Program-made: the position numbers and the translations under genes | Notes under the pieces: model-generated | Database searches by the model: none | What the model saw: only the letters and a program-made list of their open reading frames with translations | Told to the model about the DNA's origin: nothing | Assembly: GCA_021107495.1 (NCBI GenBank) | Contig: JAIOSR010000183.1 | Location: forward strand, 1 to 11,121 | DNA: 11,121 nucleotides | Direction: 5' to 3' | DNA from: Desulfobacterales bacterium | GTDB taxonomy: Bacteria; Desulfobacterota; DSM-4660; Desulfatiglandales; Desulfatiglandaceae | Shown here: positions 5,810 to 11,121 of the stretch, piece after piece | How the letters are laid out: each line of letters begins with the position of its first letter | Numbering within the stretch: the first letter of the stretch is position 1

Positions 5810-7261
5810 ATGCCTATGATGACAGCGGAACAATATGAGGAAAGCCTGAGGCAACTGAATCTGGTGGTTCATATGTTCGGAAAGCGTGTGGAAAATGTGG
5901 TGGATGACCCCATCATTCGGCCTTCCATGAAGGCCGTTGCCAAAACCTACGAATTGGCCCACCTTCCGGAGCACGAGGATATTATGACCGCCATGTCACA
6001 TATTACGGGCAAAAAGATTAACCGGTTCACCCATATTCACCAGAGCATCGGGGATTTGGTGAAAAAGAGCAAGATGGGGAGGCTGCTGGGACGTGAAACC
6101 GGTTGCTGTTTTCAGAGATGCGTGGGAATGGATGCCCTTAATGCGTTGTCTATAGTGACCTTCAATATAGATGAAAAATACGGTACCGAATATTACAAGC
6201 GTTTTTTGAAGTATCTCGAATATGTCCAGGAAAATGACCTGACCTGCGACGGCGCCATGACAGACCCCAAGGGTGACAGAAGCCTGCCGCCCCATAGACA
6301 GCCTGATCCGGACCAGTACGTGCATGTGGTAGAGGAAAAAAAAGAGGGCATTGTGGTGAGAGGGGCCAAGGCCCACCAGACAGGTGCCGTTAATTCCCAT
6401 GAAGTAATCGTTATGCCCACAATTGCTATGAGGGAGGAAGACAAGGATTATGCCGTCTCCTTTGCCCTGCCCAGTGATGCGGAAGGGATTATTTATATTA
6501 TGGGACGCCAATCCTGTGATACCCGAAAGCTTGAAGGGGATACCATAGACAGGGGAAATATGTTGTTTGGAGGGCATGAGGCCCTTGTTGTTTTTGACAA
6601 TGTCTTTGTCCCATGGGACCGTATTTTCATGTACAAGGAATACGATTTTGCCGGGCAATTAGTTGAGAATTTCGCGGCCTATCACAGGCAAAGCTATGCG
6701 TGTAAGGTCGGGGTCGGAGATGTCCTGATCGGGGCCGCTCAGACGGTTGCCGAGTACAACGGTGCGGCTAAGGCCTCGCATATAAAAGACAAAACCGTGG
6801 AGATGAACCATTTGAATGAAACCCTTTATTGCGGTTGTATCGCCTGTGCCTCTGAAGGGCACAAGGAGCCCAGCGGGACATACAATGTCAATATCCTGTT
6901 AGCCAATGTGCACAAACATAACGTGACGCGTTTTCCTTTTGAGATTGCGAGGCTTGCACAGGATATTGCCGGCGGGTTGATGGTGACCATGCCCTCCGAC
7001 ATGGACCTGAGGTCCCCGGATACCGGCAAATGGCTTGAGAAATACCTGAAGGCCAATTCCGATATCCCGACGGAAAACCGCATGCGCATTCTGAGGTTGA
7101 TTGAAAATATTACCCTGGGTACGGCCGCGGTAGGCTATCTTACTGAATCCATGCATGGGGCCGGGTCGCCGCAGGCACAGAGAATTATGATCTCGCGCCG
7201 TGAGAACATGCAGGAGAAACAGAGGGCCGCCAGGAAGCTTTGTGGAATCGAGGAGTCATAA
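5810..7261 (+). CDS. 4-hydroxybutyryl-CoA dehydratase / 4-hydroxyphenylacetate 3-hydroxylase family Fe-S flavoprotein
   Basis: The 483-residue length and the whole pattern match AbfD, the [4Fe-4S]- and FAD-containing 4-hydroxybutyryl-CoA dehydratase/vinylacetyl-CoA isomerase (about 490 residues), which shares its fold with HpaB-type flavin monooxygenases. The iron-sulfur ligands that separate dehydratases from monooxygenases appear present: ETGCCFQRC supplies C100 and C104, and YHRQSYACK supplies H292 and C298. Residues matching the proposed catalytic set are E257 (in GGHEALVVFDNVFVPWDR), Y296 and K299. The spacing from H292 to the last cysteine is one residue shorter than I recall for the clostridial enzyme. 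The start is firm: AAGGAG (5798-5803) lies six bases before the ATG. The family makes crotonyl-CoA from 4-hydroxybutyryl-CoA in aminobutyrate fermentation and some carbon-fixation cycles, but paralogues with other substrates exist, so the substrate is uncertain. It leads a three-gene unit with a Cys-rich protein and a TerB/zinc-ribbon protein. Confidence 0.85.
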   Translation: MPMMTAEQYEESLRQLNLVVHMFGKRVENVVDDPIIRPSMKAVAKTYELAHLPEHEDIMTAMSHITGKKINRFTHIHQSIGDLVKKSKMGRLLGRETGCCFQRCVGMDALNALSIVTFNIDEKYGTEYYKRFLKYLEYVQENDLTCDGAMTDPKGDRSLPPHRQPDPDQYVHVVEEKKEGIVVRGAKAHQTGAVNSHEVIVMPTIAMREEDKDYAVSFALPSDAEGIIYIMGRQSCDTRKLEGDTIDRGNMLFGGHEALVVFDNVFVPWDRIFMYKEYDFAGQLVENFAAYHRQSYACKVGVGDVLIGAAQTVAEYNGAAKASHIKDKTVEMNHLNETLYCGCIACASEGHKEPSGTYNVNILLANVHKHNVTRFPFEIARLAQDIAGGLMVTMPSDMDLRSPDTGKWLEKYLKANSDIPTENRMRILRLIENITLGTAAVGYLTESMHGAGSPQAQRIMISRRENMQEKQRAARKLCGIEES

Positions 7262-7265
7262 GATT

Positions 7266-7529
7266 TTGAAACTGCGCGTGGGGATAAAATACTGTGGCGG
7301 TTGCAATCCCGAATATGATCGGGTCGCGATTGTGGACCATATAAAACAAAACCTGCAGGACGAAATCGAAATTGTCCGGCCCGAAAGCGAGGATGTCGAT
7401 TTGATTCTGTCTGTAAATGGTTGCAGTACCGCGTGTGCTGATTTGAAGCATTTTGAGGGTTTGAAAATCCATACAATAACAAGTATGGAAGATTCAAATA
7501 AGTTCATACAAGTAATAAGGAGGAATTAA
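7266..7529 (+). CDS. Small four-cysteine protein (CGGCNPxYDR type), function unknown
   Basis: I place the start at the TTG at 7266, preceded by GAGGAG (7250-7255) ten bases upstream. This gives an 87-residue protein beginning MKLRVGIKYCGGCNPEYDR. A longer frame begins at 7200 but would overlap the upstream gene out of frame and adds residues of no family character. There are two cysteine pairs: C10/C13 in CGGC, followed by NPEYDR, and C53/C57 in NGCSTACAD. The rest looks like a compact alternating alpha/beta fold with no membrane segment. The spacing suggests a metal or Fe-S site or a redox disulfide. It starts four bases after the dehydratase-like gene and abuts the next gene, so all three are probably co-expressed. 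A role as electron carrier or cluster-assembly partner of the Fe-S flavoprotein is inference. I recognise the motif as recurring in anaerobes but know no assigned function. Confidence 0.75.
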   Translation: MKLRVGIKYCGGCNPEYDRVAIVDHIKQNLQDEIEIVRPESEDVDLILSVNGCSTACADLKHFEGLKIHTITSMEDSNKFIQVIRRN

Positions 7530-7976
7530 ATGAATAAGGAAGATATGATTCCGTATCTGGCAAATGTTGCATTGATTTCAGCATCGGATGGGAAACTTGA
7601 CCCTCGTGAAGCAAAGGCGATTGAGAGTATCCGTCAGGAAATAGGGGCAGGCGAACAGGAATTGCATGAAGCCCTGAATGTTGTTTCCCGGGGCGGTCAT
7701 AAGATCAGGCCTGTTGGAAGGTTTTCCGATAAAGTGCGCAACCTCGAAGATATGATCTTCATATCTTTATCAGACGAAAACCTGGATAAGAAACAGAAAC
7801 CGGAAATCCTTTCTTTTGCAAAGGCCATAAAGATTTCACAAACACAGCTTACCGGACTTCTGTCCTGGGCAAAACTCCGCTTAAAACCTCAAAGCGGTCC
7901 GATAAAATGCCCATCCTGCAGCAAGGAAATTCCTCCTGAATCAAAGTTCTGTCCTTTTTGCGGGGCAAAAGCTTAA
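7530..7976 (+). CDS. TerB-like domain protein with C-terminal zinc ribbon
   Basis: The 148-residue protein has two parts. Residues 1-118 are helical and carry two acidic segments typical of TerB-like domains, ISASDGKLDPREAKAIESIR (16-35) and SLSDENLDKKQKPEILSFAK (79-98), each with a D-x-x-L-D pattern that may bind metal. Residues 127-145 form a zinc ribbon, CPSC at 127-130 and CPFCG at 141-145, with a 10-residue spacer. There is no signal peptide or membrane helix. The ATG directly follows the previous stop codon and is preceded by GGAGG (near 7518-7523), so translation is probably coupled. TerB-like domains occur in tellurite/stress and membrane-associated assemblies; nothing here ties this one to tellurite. 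Its position beside a dehydratase-like enzyme and a Cys-rich protein is unexplained. Confidence 0.7.
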   Translation: MNKEDMIPYLANVALISASDGKLDPREAKAIESIRQEIGAGEQELHEALNVVSRGGHKIRPVGRFSDKVRNLEDMIFISLSDENLDKKQKPEILSFAKAIKISQTQLTGLLSWAKLRLKPQSGPIKCPSCSKEIPPESKFCPFCGAKA

Positions 7977-7990
7977 TTCTGACAGGATAA

Positions 7991-8055
7991 CAGGATGGAC
8001 AAACTTTTGTTTTCGGTGCACAAACCGGATTCAGTCGTATTTGTGCAACATCCTG
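7991..8055. repeat. Nested inverted repeat downstream of the TerB-like gene
   Basis: Two perfect 7-bp arms are nested: CAGGATG (7991-7997) with CATCCTG (8049-8055), and inside them GCACAAA (8018-8024) with TTTGTGC (8040-8046). The left side has a 20-base gap between arms and the right side only two bases. There is no U tract after it, so it is not a classical terminator, though it could protect or process the 3' end of the three-gene transcript. Confidence 0.35.
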
Positions 8056-8149
8056 GAAATAAAACTCTTTCTCTTGCCTGTGCGTAGAGCGCAGATAGGG
8101 CCAACTCCGATATAGGAATGTAGGCGCCTGCCCCGTTAAATTTTGGTTC

Positions 8150-8171
8150 TTCTCCCAATTAGTTGGGAGAA
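8150..8171. repeat. Perfect 9-bp hairpin
   Basis: TTCTCCCAA (8150-8158) and TTGGGAGAA (8163-8171) pair perfectly around TTAG. No run of T follows on either strand, so a terminator role is unsupported. It lies nine bases before the left copy of the longer diverged inverted repeat (8180-8207). Confidence 0.5.
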
Positions 8172-8179
8172 AGGGGCCA

Positions 8180-8453
8180 AGGATTCTAGGGTTCAAGGAT
8201 TCAAGTGTTTGTTTTTTTAATCATTTTATCAGTAAGCAAAATATATTTAAGTACAAAAACTAATTATCCTTTTTTACCTTAAGCACAGCACTCTTAAATA
8301 AAAAAGACTCAAAAGATGACATTATTTACTTCAACGACCTTATATTTCATTTATAGGAAATATATAGAGCCTTGACATAATATAATGTTGGGCTATGTTC
8401 ATATTATCGTAATTATTAAGTCTTTCACTCGACCCCTGGACCCCTTGAATCCT
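8180..8453. repeat. AT-rich segment bounded by a 28-base imperfect inverted repeat
   Basis: Bases 8180-8207 (beginning AGGATTCTAGGG) match the reverse complement of 8426-8453 (ending CCTTGAATCCT) at 22 of 28 positions. The 218 bases between are very AT-rich and contain no supported gene. A TTGACA-16-TATGTT promoter-like pair is inside. The rest of the 7977-8641 gap holds only the hairpins listed separately. Whether the repeats bound a decayed mobile element or are two copies of a dispersed intergenic repeat cannot be settled here. Confidence 0.45.
8372..8399 (+). promoter_or_regulatory. Possible sigma-70-type promoter upstream of the Nfu-N-like gene
   Basis: A perfect -35 TTGACA (8372-8377) is followed after 16 bases by TATGTT (8394-8399), four of six matches to the -10 box. 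Transcription from here would give an untranslated leader of about 235 bases before the 8642 start, and that leader contains the alternative pairing described for 8506-8615. The upstream AT-rich run could serve as an UP element. This is a by-eye call. Confidence 0.35.
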
Positions 8454-8505
8454 GATCATCGATCAACTAATTTGGAGATGATCCTTGTTATAAAACTATT
8501 AGGTT

Positions 8506-8615
8506 AGGGCTCAGTTTGACTTAGCCCTGTTCTTAAAGGTGTTATGGGTGAATTTTTAGCGTTTATATGATAAAATTTTTTGTTTTGATATGATGAAAGC
8601 TGAGTCAATTTTTTT
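8506..8615 (+). promoter_or_regulatory. Leader with mutually exclusive hairpins and a U tract (possible attenuator)
   Basis: AGGGCT (8506-8511) can pair with AGCCCT (8523-8528) to form a local hairpin. The overlapping stretch TTGACTTAGC (8516-8525) can instead pair with GCTGAGTCAA (8599-8608) with one G-U pair, and this second arm is followed at once by seven T (8609-8615). The two pairings share bases and cannot coexist, as in transcription attenuators. The loop of the second form is long (about 73 bases), which weakens the case. No known riboswitch core was recognised. Confidence 0.25.
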
Positions 8616-8641
8616 AATGATAAAGCATGGAGGAAATGACT

Positions 8642-8992
8642 ATGGCCGGAGCAAGAATTATTGATGATTCAAAAGTCGAAATCTACAACTACCCGAACCC
8701 GGAGATAAAATCGTTTCTAACGACAGTGGAACTTTCGGCCCCGCGAGTAGAAATATTCAAAAAACCGTTTGATGAAAATCGGGAAGACTCTTTAAAACAG
8801 CTTCCCCTTATTGCGGCGCAAATCGTAAAGAATATCATGGACATTCCCGGTGTCAGGGAAATAATCATAAAACCTAAAGAAATCCGCATGAAAAAGGAAA
8901 TTTCAGCCTCCTGGGAGGGAATAGAGAAAAAAGTCATTGAAATTCTCACAAGTGCCCTAAGGAGAAAACAGATAAAAATGGTTAACCGTTGA
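8642..8992 (+). CDS. Nfu N-terminal-domain-like protein without cysteines
   Basis: The start is placed at ATG 8642 because GGAGG (8629-8633) lies eight bases upstream; an earlier in-frame ATG at 8627 overlaps that ribosome binding site. The 116-residue product resembles the Nfu/NifU scaffold N-terminal domain (PF08712). NYPNPEIKSFL (16-26) recalls the PxPNPxxLKF start of that domain. IVKNIMDIPGVREIIIKPKE (61-80), followed by a single aspartate-poor SASWEGIEKKVIEIL (88-102), matches the IPGV-x-x-V...W-x-x-L-K-x-x-I-x-x-x-I end. The CXXC domain that binds the Fe-S cluster in full-length Nfu is missing, and the protein has no cysteine at all, so it cannot be a classical scaffold. It precedes gspF by 93 bases with its own long leader. 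Whether it acts with the secretion genes is unknown. Confidence 0.6.
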   Translation: MAGARIIDDSKVEIYNYPNPEIKSFLTTVELSAPRVEIFKKPFDENREDSLKQLPLIAAQIVKNIMDIPGVREIIIKPKEIRMKKEISASWEGIEKKVIEILTSALRRKQIKMVNR

Positions 8993-9017
8993 TTATTTCT
9001 TAATAATTTTGCATAAT
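8989..9017 (+). promoter_or_regulatory. Candidate promoter of the gsp operon
   Basis: TTGATT (8989-8994, overlapping the preceding stop codon) and CATAAT (9012-9017) are 17 bases apart and match the -35 and -10 consensus at four and five positions. The start point would be near 9024, leaving about 60 bases of leader before gspF. Such a promoter would let the secretion genes be expressed apart from the Nfu-N-like gene. Confidence 0.4.
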
Positions 9018-9085
9018 ATATAGTCTATCTAATAAGGATCAGGTTTTCAATCTGATAACCATAGATACTAAATTTCGGACTTGCC

Positions 9086-10312
9086 ATGCCGGTTTATGAA
9101 TATAAAGCGCTGAAACAGTCAGGTAAAAACGTTAAAGGCATTATTGATGCCGACAGCGTGTTGACGGCCAGGCAGGCATTAAGGGGCTCAGGGGTATTCC
9201 CTGTCGAGGTGAAAGAGACCTCGTCCACACCCAAAGAAACGCCTTCCTATTTAAATTCCGTTGCCACTCTTTTCAAACGGGTCAAGCCCGGCGAGCTTTC
9301 TGCTGTCACTCGCCAGTTAGCGACTTTGTTGGGGGCCGGGCTCACCCTCGTTGAAGCCTTAAGTGCGCTGATATCCCAGGCGACCAATCCGCTGCTCAAG
9401 AAGAGCATGGCCCAGATCAAGGAATCCGTAAACCAGGGAAACAGCCTTGCCTCTTCCCTGTCCCAGCATCCAAAGATATTTTCACAGATCTATATTAACA
9501 TGGTCAGGGCAGGCGAGGCCTCCGGGTCTCTTGATCTGGTTCTGGAGCGTTTGGCCGAATACAGTGAACATCAGGAAGCCTTGAGGGGTAGAATCAGGGC
9601 CGCCCTGGCCTATCCGATTGTCATGTTCGTTATCGGGACCGTGATTCTCTTCTTGCTAATGGCATTTATTGTGCCTAATATTACCAGGGTATTCAGTGAG
9701 ATGGGTCAAGCCCTGCCCCTGCCTACTATTGTCCTTATTGGTGCGAGTAATTTCCTGAAATCTTACTGGTGGATTGTCCTGTGTTGTTTGGGAGTATGTG
9801 TTTTATTAGTAAAGAGATTTACAAAGAGTCAAAAGGGGCTCCATATCAAGGACAAAATCAAGCTCCGTATGCCTGTATTTGGATCTATCAATACAAAAAT
9901 GGCAATGGCAAGATTCGGCAGGACCCTTGGCAGCCTGCTGCAAAGTGGCGTGCCCCTTTTGTCGAGTCTTCAAATTGTCCGAAACATTGTTAATAACGGC
10001 CTGATTGCCGTGGCAATAGATGATGCCATTGTACAGCTTGAGGAAGGTGAAAGCCTTGCCGCGCCACTATCCCGCAGCCCCTGGTTTCCCCCCATTGTAG
10101 TGCAAATGATATCCGTTGGCGAGAAGAGCGGGGAGTTGCAGAACATGCTCGATAAGATTGCCGAAATATATGAAAGGGAGACGGAGTCAAAGGTCACGGC
10201 CTTGACCTCAATGCTGGAACCGATCATGATTCTGGCTATGGGTTTAGCTGTCGGGTTTATAGTTGTCTCCATATTGTTTCCCATATTCGAAATGAATCAG
10301 ATGATACGTTAA
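9086..10312 (+). CDS. gspF: Type II secretion system inner-membrane platform protein GspF
   Basis: The 408-residue protein matches the usual length of GspF (about 400), the polytopic inner-membrane platform that links the GspE ATPase to pseudopilus assembly. It begins with the typical MPVYEYKALKQSGK segment. Two T2SSF domains (PF00482) follow at roughly 72-195 and 275-397, each with the family turn: GEASGSLD at 143-150 and GEKSGEL at 345-351. Predicted membrane helices lie at about 175-197, 222-244 and 379-401. The start has only a weak ribosome binding site (GGA near 9078), but it is where the family starts. gspG follows after a 129-base purine-rich spacer. gspE and gspD, which normally sit just upstream, are absent here. 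GspF was chosen over the type IV pilus PilC because of the adjacent gspG and gspH. Confidence 0.93.
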   Translation: MPVYEYKALKQSGKNVKGIIDADSVLTARQALRGSGVFPVEVKETSSTPKETPSYLNSVATLFKRVKPGELSAVTRQLATLLGAGLTLVEALSALISQATNPLLKKSMAQIKESVNQGNSLASSLSQHPKIFSQIYINMVRAGEASGSLDLVLERLAEYSEHQEALRGRIRAALAYPIVMFVIGTVILFLLMAFIVPNITRVFSEMGQALPLPTIVLIGASNFLKSYWWIVLCCLGVCVLLVKRFTKSQKGLHIKDKIKLRMPVFGSINTKMAMARFGRTLGSLLQSGVPLLSSLQIVRNIVNNGLIAVAIDDAIVQLEEGESLAAPLSRSPWFPPIVVQMISVGEKSGELQNMLDKIAEIYERETESKVTALTSMLEPIMILAMGLAVGFIVVSILFPIFEMNQMIR

Positions 10313-10378
10313 GGCGACGAAGGACAGAGGGCAGAAGGCAGAAGACGGTAAACAGCAGACGGAAGACAAGGGGCGAGG
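10313..10378 (+). repeat. Purine-rich degenerate short repeat between gspF and gspG
   Basis: The spacer is built from recurring words: GGCAGAAG at 10330-10337 and again at 10337-10344, and AGACGG at 10343-10348 and 10357-10362, with GAAGAC variants. It is nearly all purine plus C on the plus strand. It looks like decayed tandem repeats rather than a gene or a hairpin. Confidence 0.45.
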
Positions 10379-10441
10379 GTGTATGATGCAAGGCTCAGGG
10401 TCGTAAATACTACGGGAAAACAGCTAATGAAGGTGAAAAAA

Positions 10442-10885
10442 ATGTCAAAAATCAGGTCTAAAGAAAGTGGCTTTACGTTGATAGAGCTCATGGTGGTTAT
10501 TGTGATCCTGGGTATTCTTGCCGGGTTTGTTGTTCCAAAAATCATGGGGAGGCCTGAAGAGGCAAGGCGCATGAAGGCCAGGGTTCAGATAGAGAGCATG
10601 GAAACCGCTTTAAAGCTATATAAACTGGACAATGGATCTTATCCCTCGACGGAACAGGGTCTTCAGTCCCTTGTCGAAGCCCCTTCGGTCGGGACACTTC
10701 CGCGGGCCTGGCGAAATGGAGGGTATCTGGAAAAAGGCAAGGTTCCGAATGATCCGTGGGGTGGCGATTATCTGTATCTTTGTCCCGGTGTTCACGGCGA
10801 GCTTGATCTTTTCTCATACGGCCCTGACGGGGAACCGGGAGGTGAAGATAAAAACGCAGATATCAATAGCTGGGAATTAGATTAA
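10442..10885 (+). CDS. gspG: Type II secretion system major pseudopilin GspG
   Basis: The start is placed at ATG 10442, preceded by AAGGTGA (10430-10436) at five bases. A GTG at 10379 would add 21 residues translated from repeat-like DNA. The 147-residue preprotein has the type III prepilin signal KESG|FTLIELMVVIVILGILAG: cleavage after G10, F as the first mature residue, and the glutamate at mature position 5. A hydrophobic helix runs to about residue 32. The C-terminal half has the GspG-specific pattern YPSTEQGLQSLVEAP (67-81) and DPWGGDYLYLCPG (104-116). The acidic loop SYGPDGEPGGEDKNADINSW (125-144) matches the calcium-binding region of GspG. It is the main subunit of the secretion pseudopilus in the periplasm. 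Its stop overlaps the gspH start by one base. Confidence 0.95.
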   Translation: MSKIRSKESGFTLIELMVVIVILGILAGFVVPKIMGRPEEARRMKARVQIESMETALKLYKLDNGSYPSTEQGLQSLVEAPSVGTLPRAWRNGGYLEKGKVPNDPWGGDYLYLCPGVHGELDLFSYGPDGEPGGEDKNADINSWELD

Positions 10886-11121
10886 TGTCCGGTAATAGTA
10901 ATACAAAAGGCTATACCTTTATTGAAATTACCATAGTCATAATACTAATCGGTGTGATGGCGTCAATATCCATGCCAAAAATACGACATGCCATTTTAAC
11001 CGACAAACTCAAGAGTACTTCACGCAAAATGATCGGCTTAATCAGTAGCTTGAGAAATGATGCGATTCGCGAGCAAAAGGCATTTTATCTTCATTTCGAT
11101 CTTGAAGCTAATCGTTTCTGG
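10885..11121 (+). CDS. gspH: Minor pseudopilin GspH-like (truncated by window end)
   Basis: The ATG at 10885 overlaps the last base of the gspG stop codon (TAATG), so translation is probably coupled. The 79 visible residues start with a short leader and the prepilin signal TKG|YTFIEITIVIILIGVMAS, with cleavage after G9 and the glutamate at mature position 5. A long amphipathic helix follows, containing SRKMIGLISSLRNDAIREQK (46-65), then YLHFDLEANRFW, as in GspH/FimT proteins. The position straight after gspG fits gspH. The C-terminus lies beyond the window, so GspI cannot be wholly excluded. Confidence 0.8.
   Translation, partial: MSGNSNTKGYTFIEITIVIILIGVMASISMPKIRHAILTDKLKSTSRKMIGLISSLRNDAIREQKAFYLHFDLEANRFW

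Noticed and set aside
7288..7305. Possible selenocysteine in the CGGC protein
   Set aside because: The cysteines are encoded by TGT/TGC and no in-frame TGA occurs before the TAA at 7527-7529, so there is no sign of recoding.
7849..8196. 115-codon minus-strand frame across the TerB 3' end and the repeat region
   Set aside because: It runs through inverted repeats, overlaps a convincing zinc-ribbon coding end, and has no ribosome binding site or family motif.
8627..8641. Earlier ATG for the Nfu-N-like protein
   Set aside because: The GGAGG used for initiation at 8642 lies inside those five codons; the ATG at 8627 itself has no Shine-Dalgarno sequence.
10379..10441. Upstream GTG start for gspG
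   Set aside because: It would add 21 residues from repeat-like spacer before the prepilin leader. The ATG at 10442 has an AAGGTGA ribosome binding site and gives a normal 10-residue leader.

Overview
The window looks like a piece of an anaerobic, Desulfobacterota-type ("deltaproteobacterial") chromosome. The inference rests on a 4-hydroxybutyryl-CoA-dehydratase-like Fe-S flavoprotein next to acyl-CoA genes, a PEP-CTERM exosortase substrate behind what reads as a GEMM-I (cyclic-di-nucleotide) riboswitch, a Gsp-type type II secretion operon, and purine-rich low-complexity spacers. No rRNA, tRNA or complete insertion sequence was seen, so the taxonomic call is an inference.

Layout. Bases 1-80 hold the last codons of an unidentified gene. 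A PaaI-type hotdog thioesterase (96-545) follows and ends near a hairpin with a U tract (609-639). A CPA-type cation:proton antiporter with an extra soluble C-terminal tail (666-2120) faces a convergent small PocR-sensor-domain protein (2378-2875, minus). Upstream of the PocR gene is a roughly 180-bp near-palindromic element with 18-bp terminal inverted repeats (2901-3080). Next comes a strong bidirectional terminator (3181-3214) ending a minus-strand PEP-CTERM gene (3232-4044), whose long leader contains the riboswitch candidate (about 4172-4288, minus). The rest of the 4.0-4.9 kb gap is gene-poor.

The second half is all on the plus strand. A GC-rich crotonase-family gene (4887-5657) precedes a compact three-gene unit: the 4-hydroxybutyryl-CoA dehydratase/4-hydroxyphenylacetate hydroxylase family protein (5810-7261), an 87-residue four-cysteine protein with a TTG start (7266-7529), and a TerB-like protein with a C-terminal zinc ribbon (7530-7976). 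After a 665-bp AT-rich, repeat-containing gap come a cysteine-free Nfu N-domain-like protein (8642-8992) and the type II secretion genes gspF (9086-10312), gspG (10442-10885) and the start of gspH (10885 to the window edge).

How the parts relate. The thioesterase, the crotonase and the Fe-S flavoprotein all point to CoA-thioester metabolism (hydroxyacyl/enoyl-CoA chemistry), though they are not one operon. The PEP-CTERM protein is probably a cell-surface or matrix protein whose expression is tuned by a cyclic dinucleotide. The gsp genes encode the inner-membrane platform and pseudopilins of a type II secretion system; gspC, gspD and gspE are not found directly upstream. The most interesting items are the riboswitch/PEP-CTERM pairing, the conserved-looking Cys-rich partner of the dehydratase-like enzyme, the palindromic element, and the Nfu-N-like gene beside the secretion operon.
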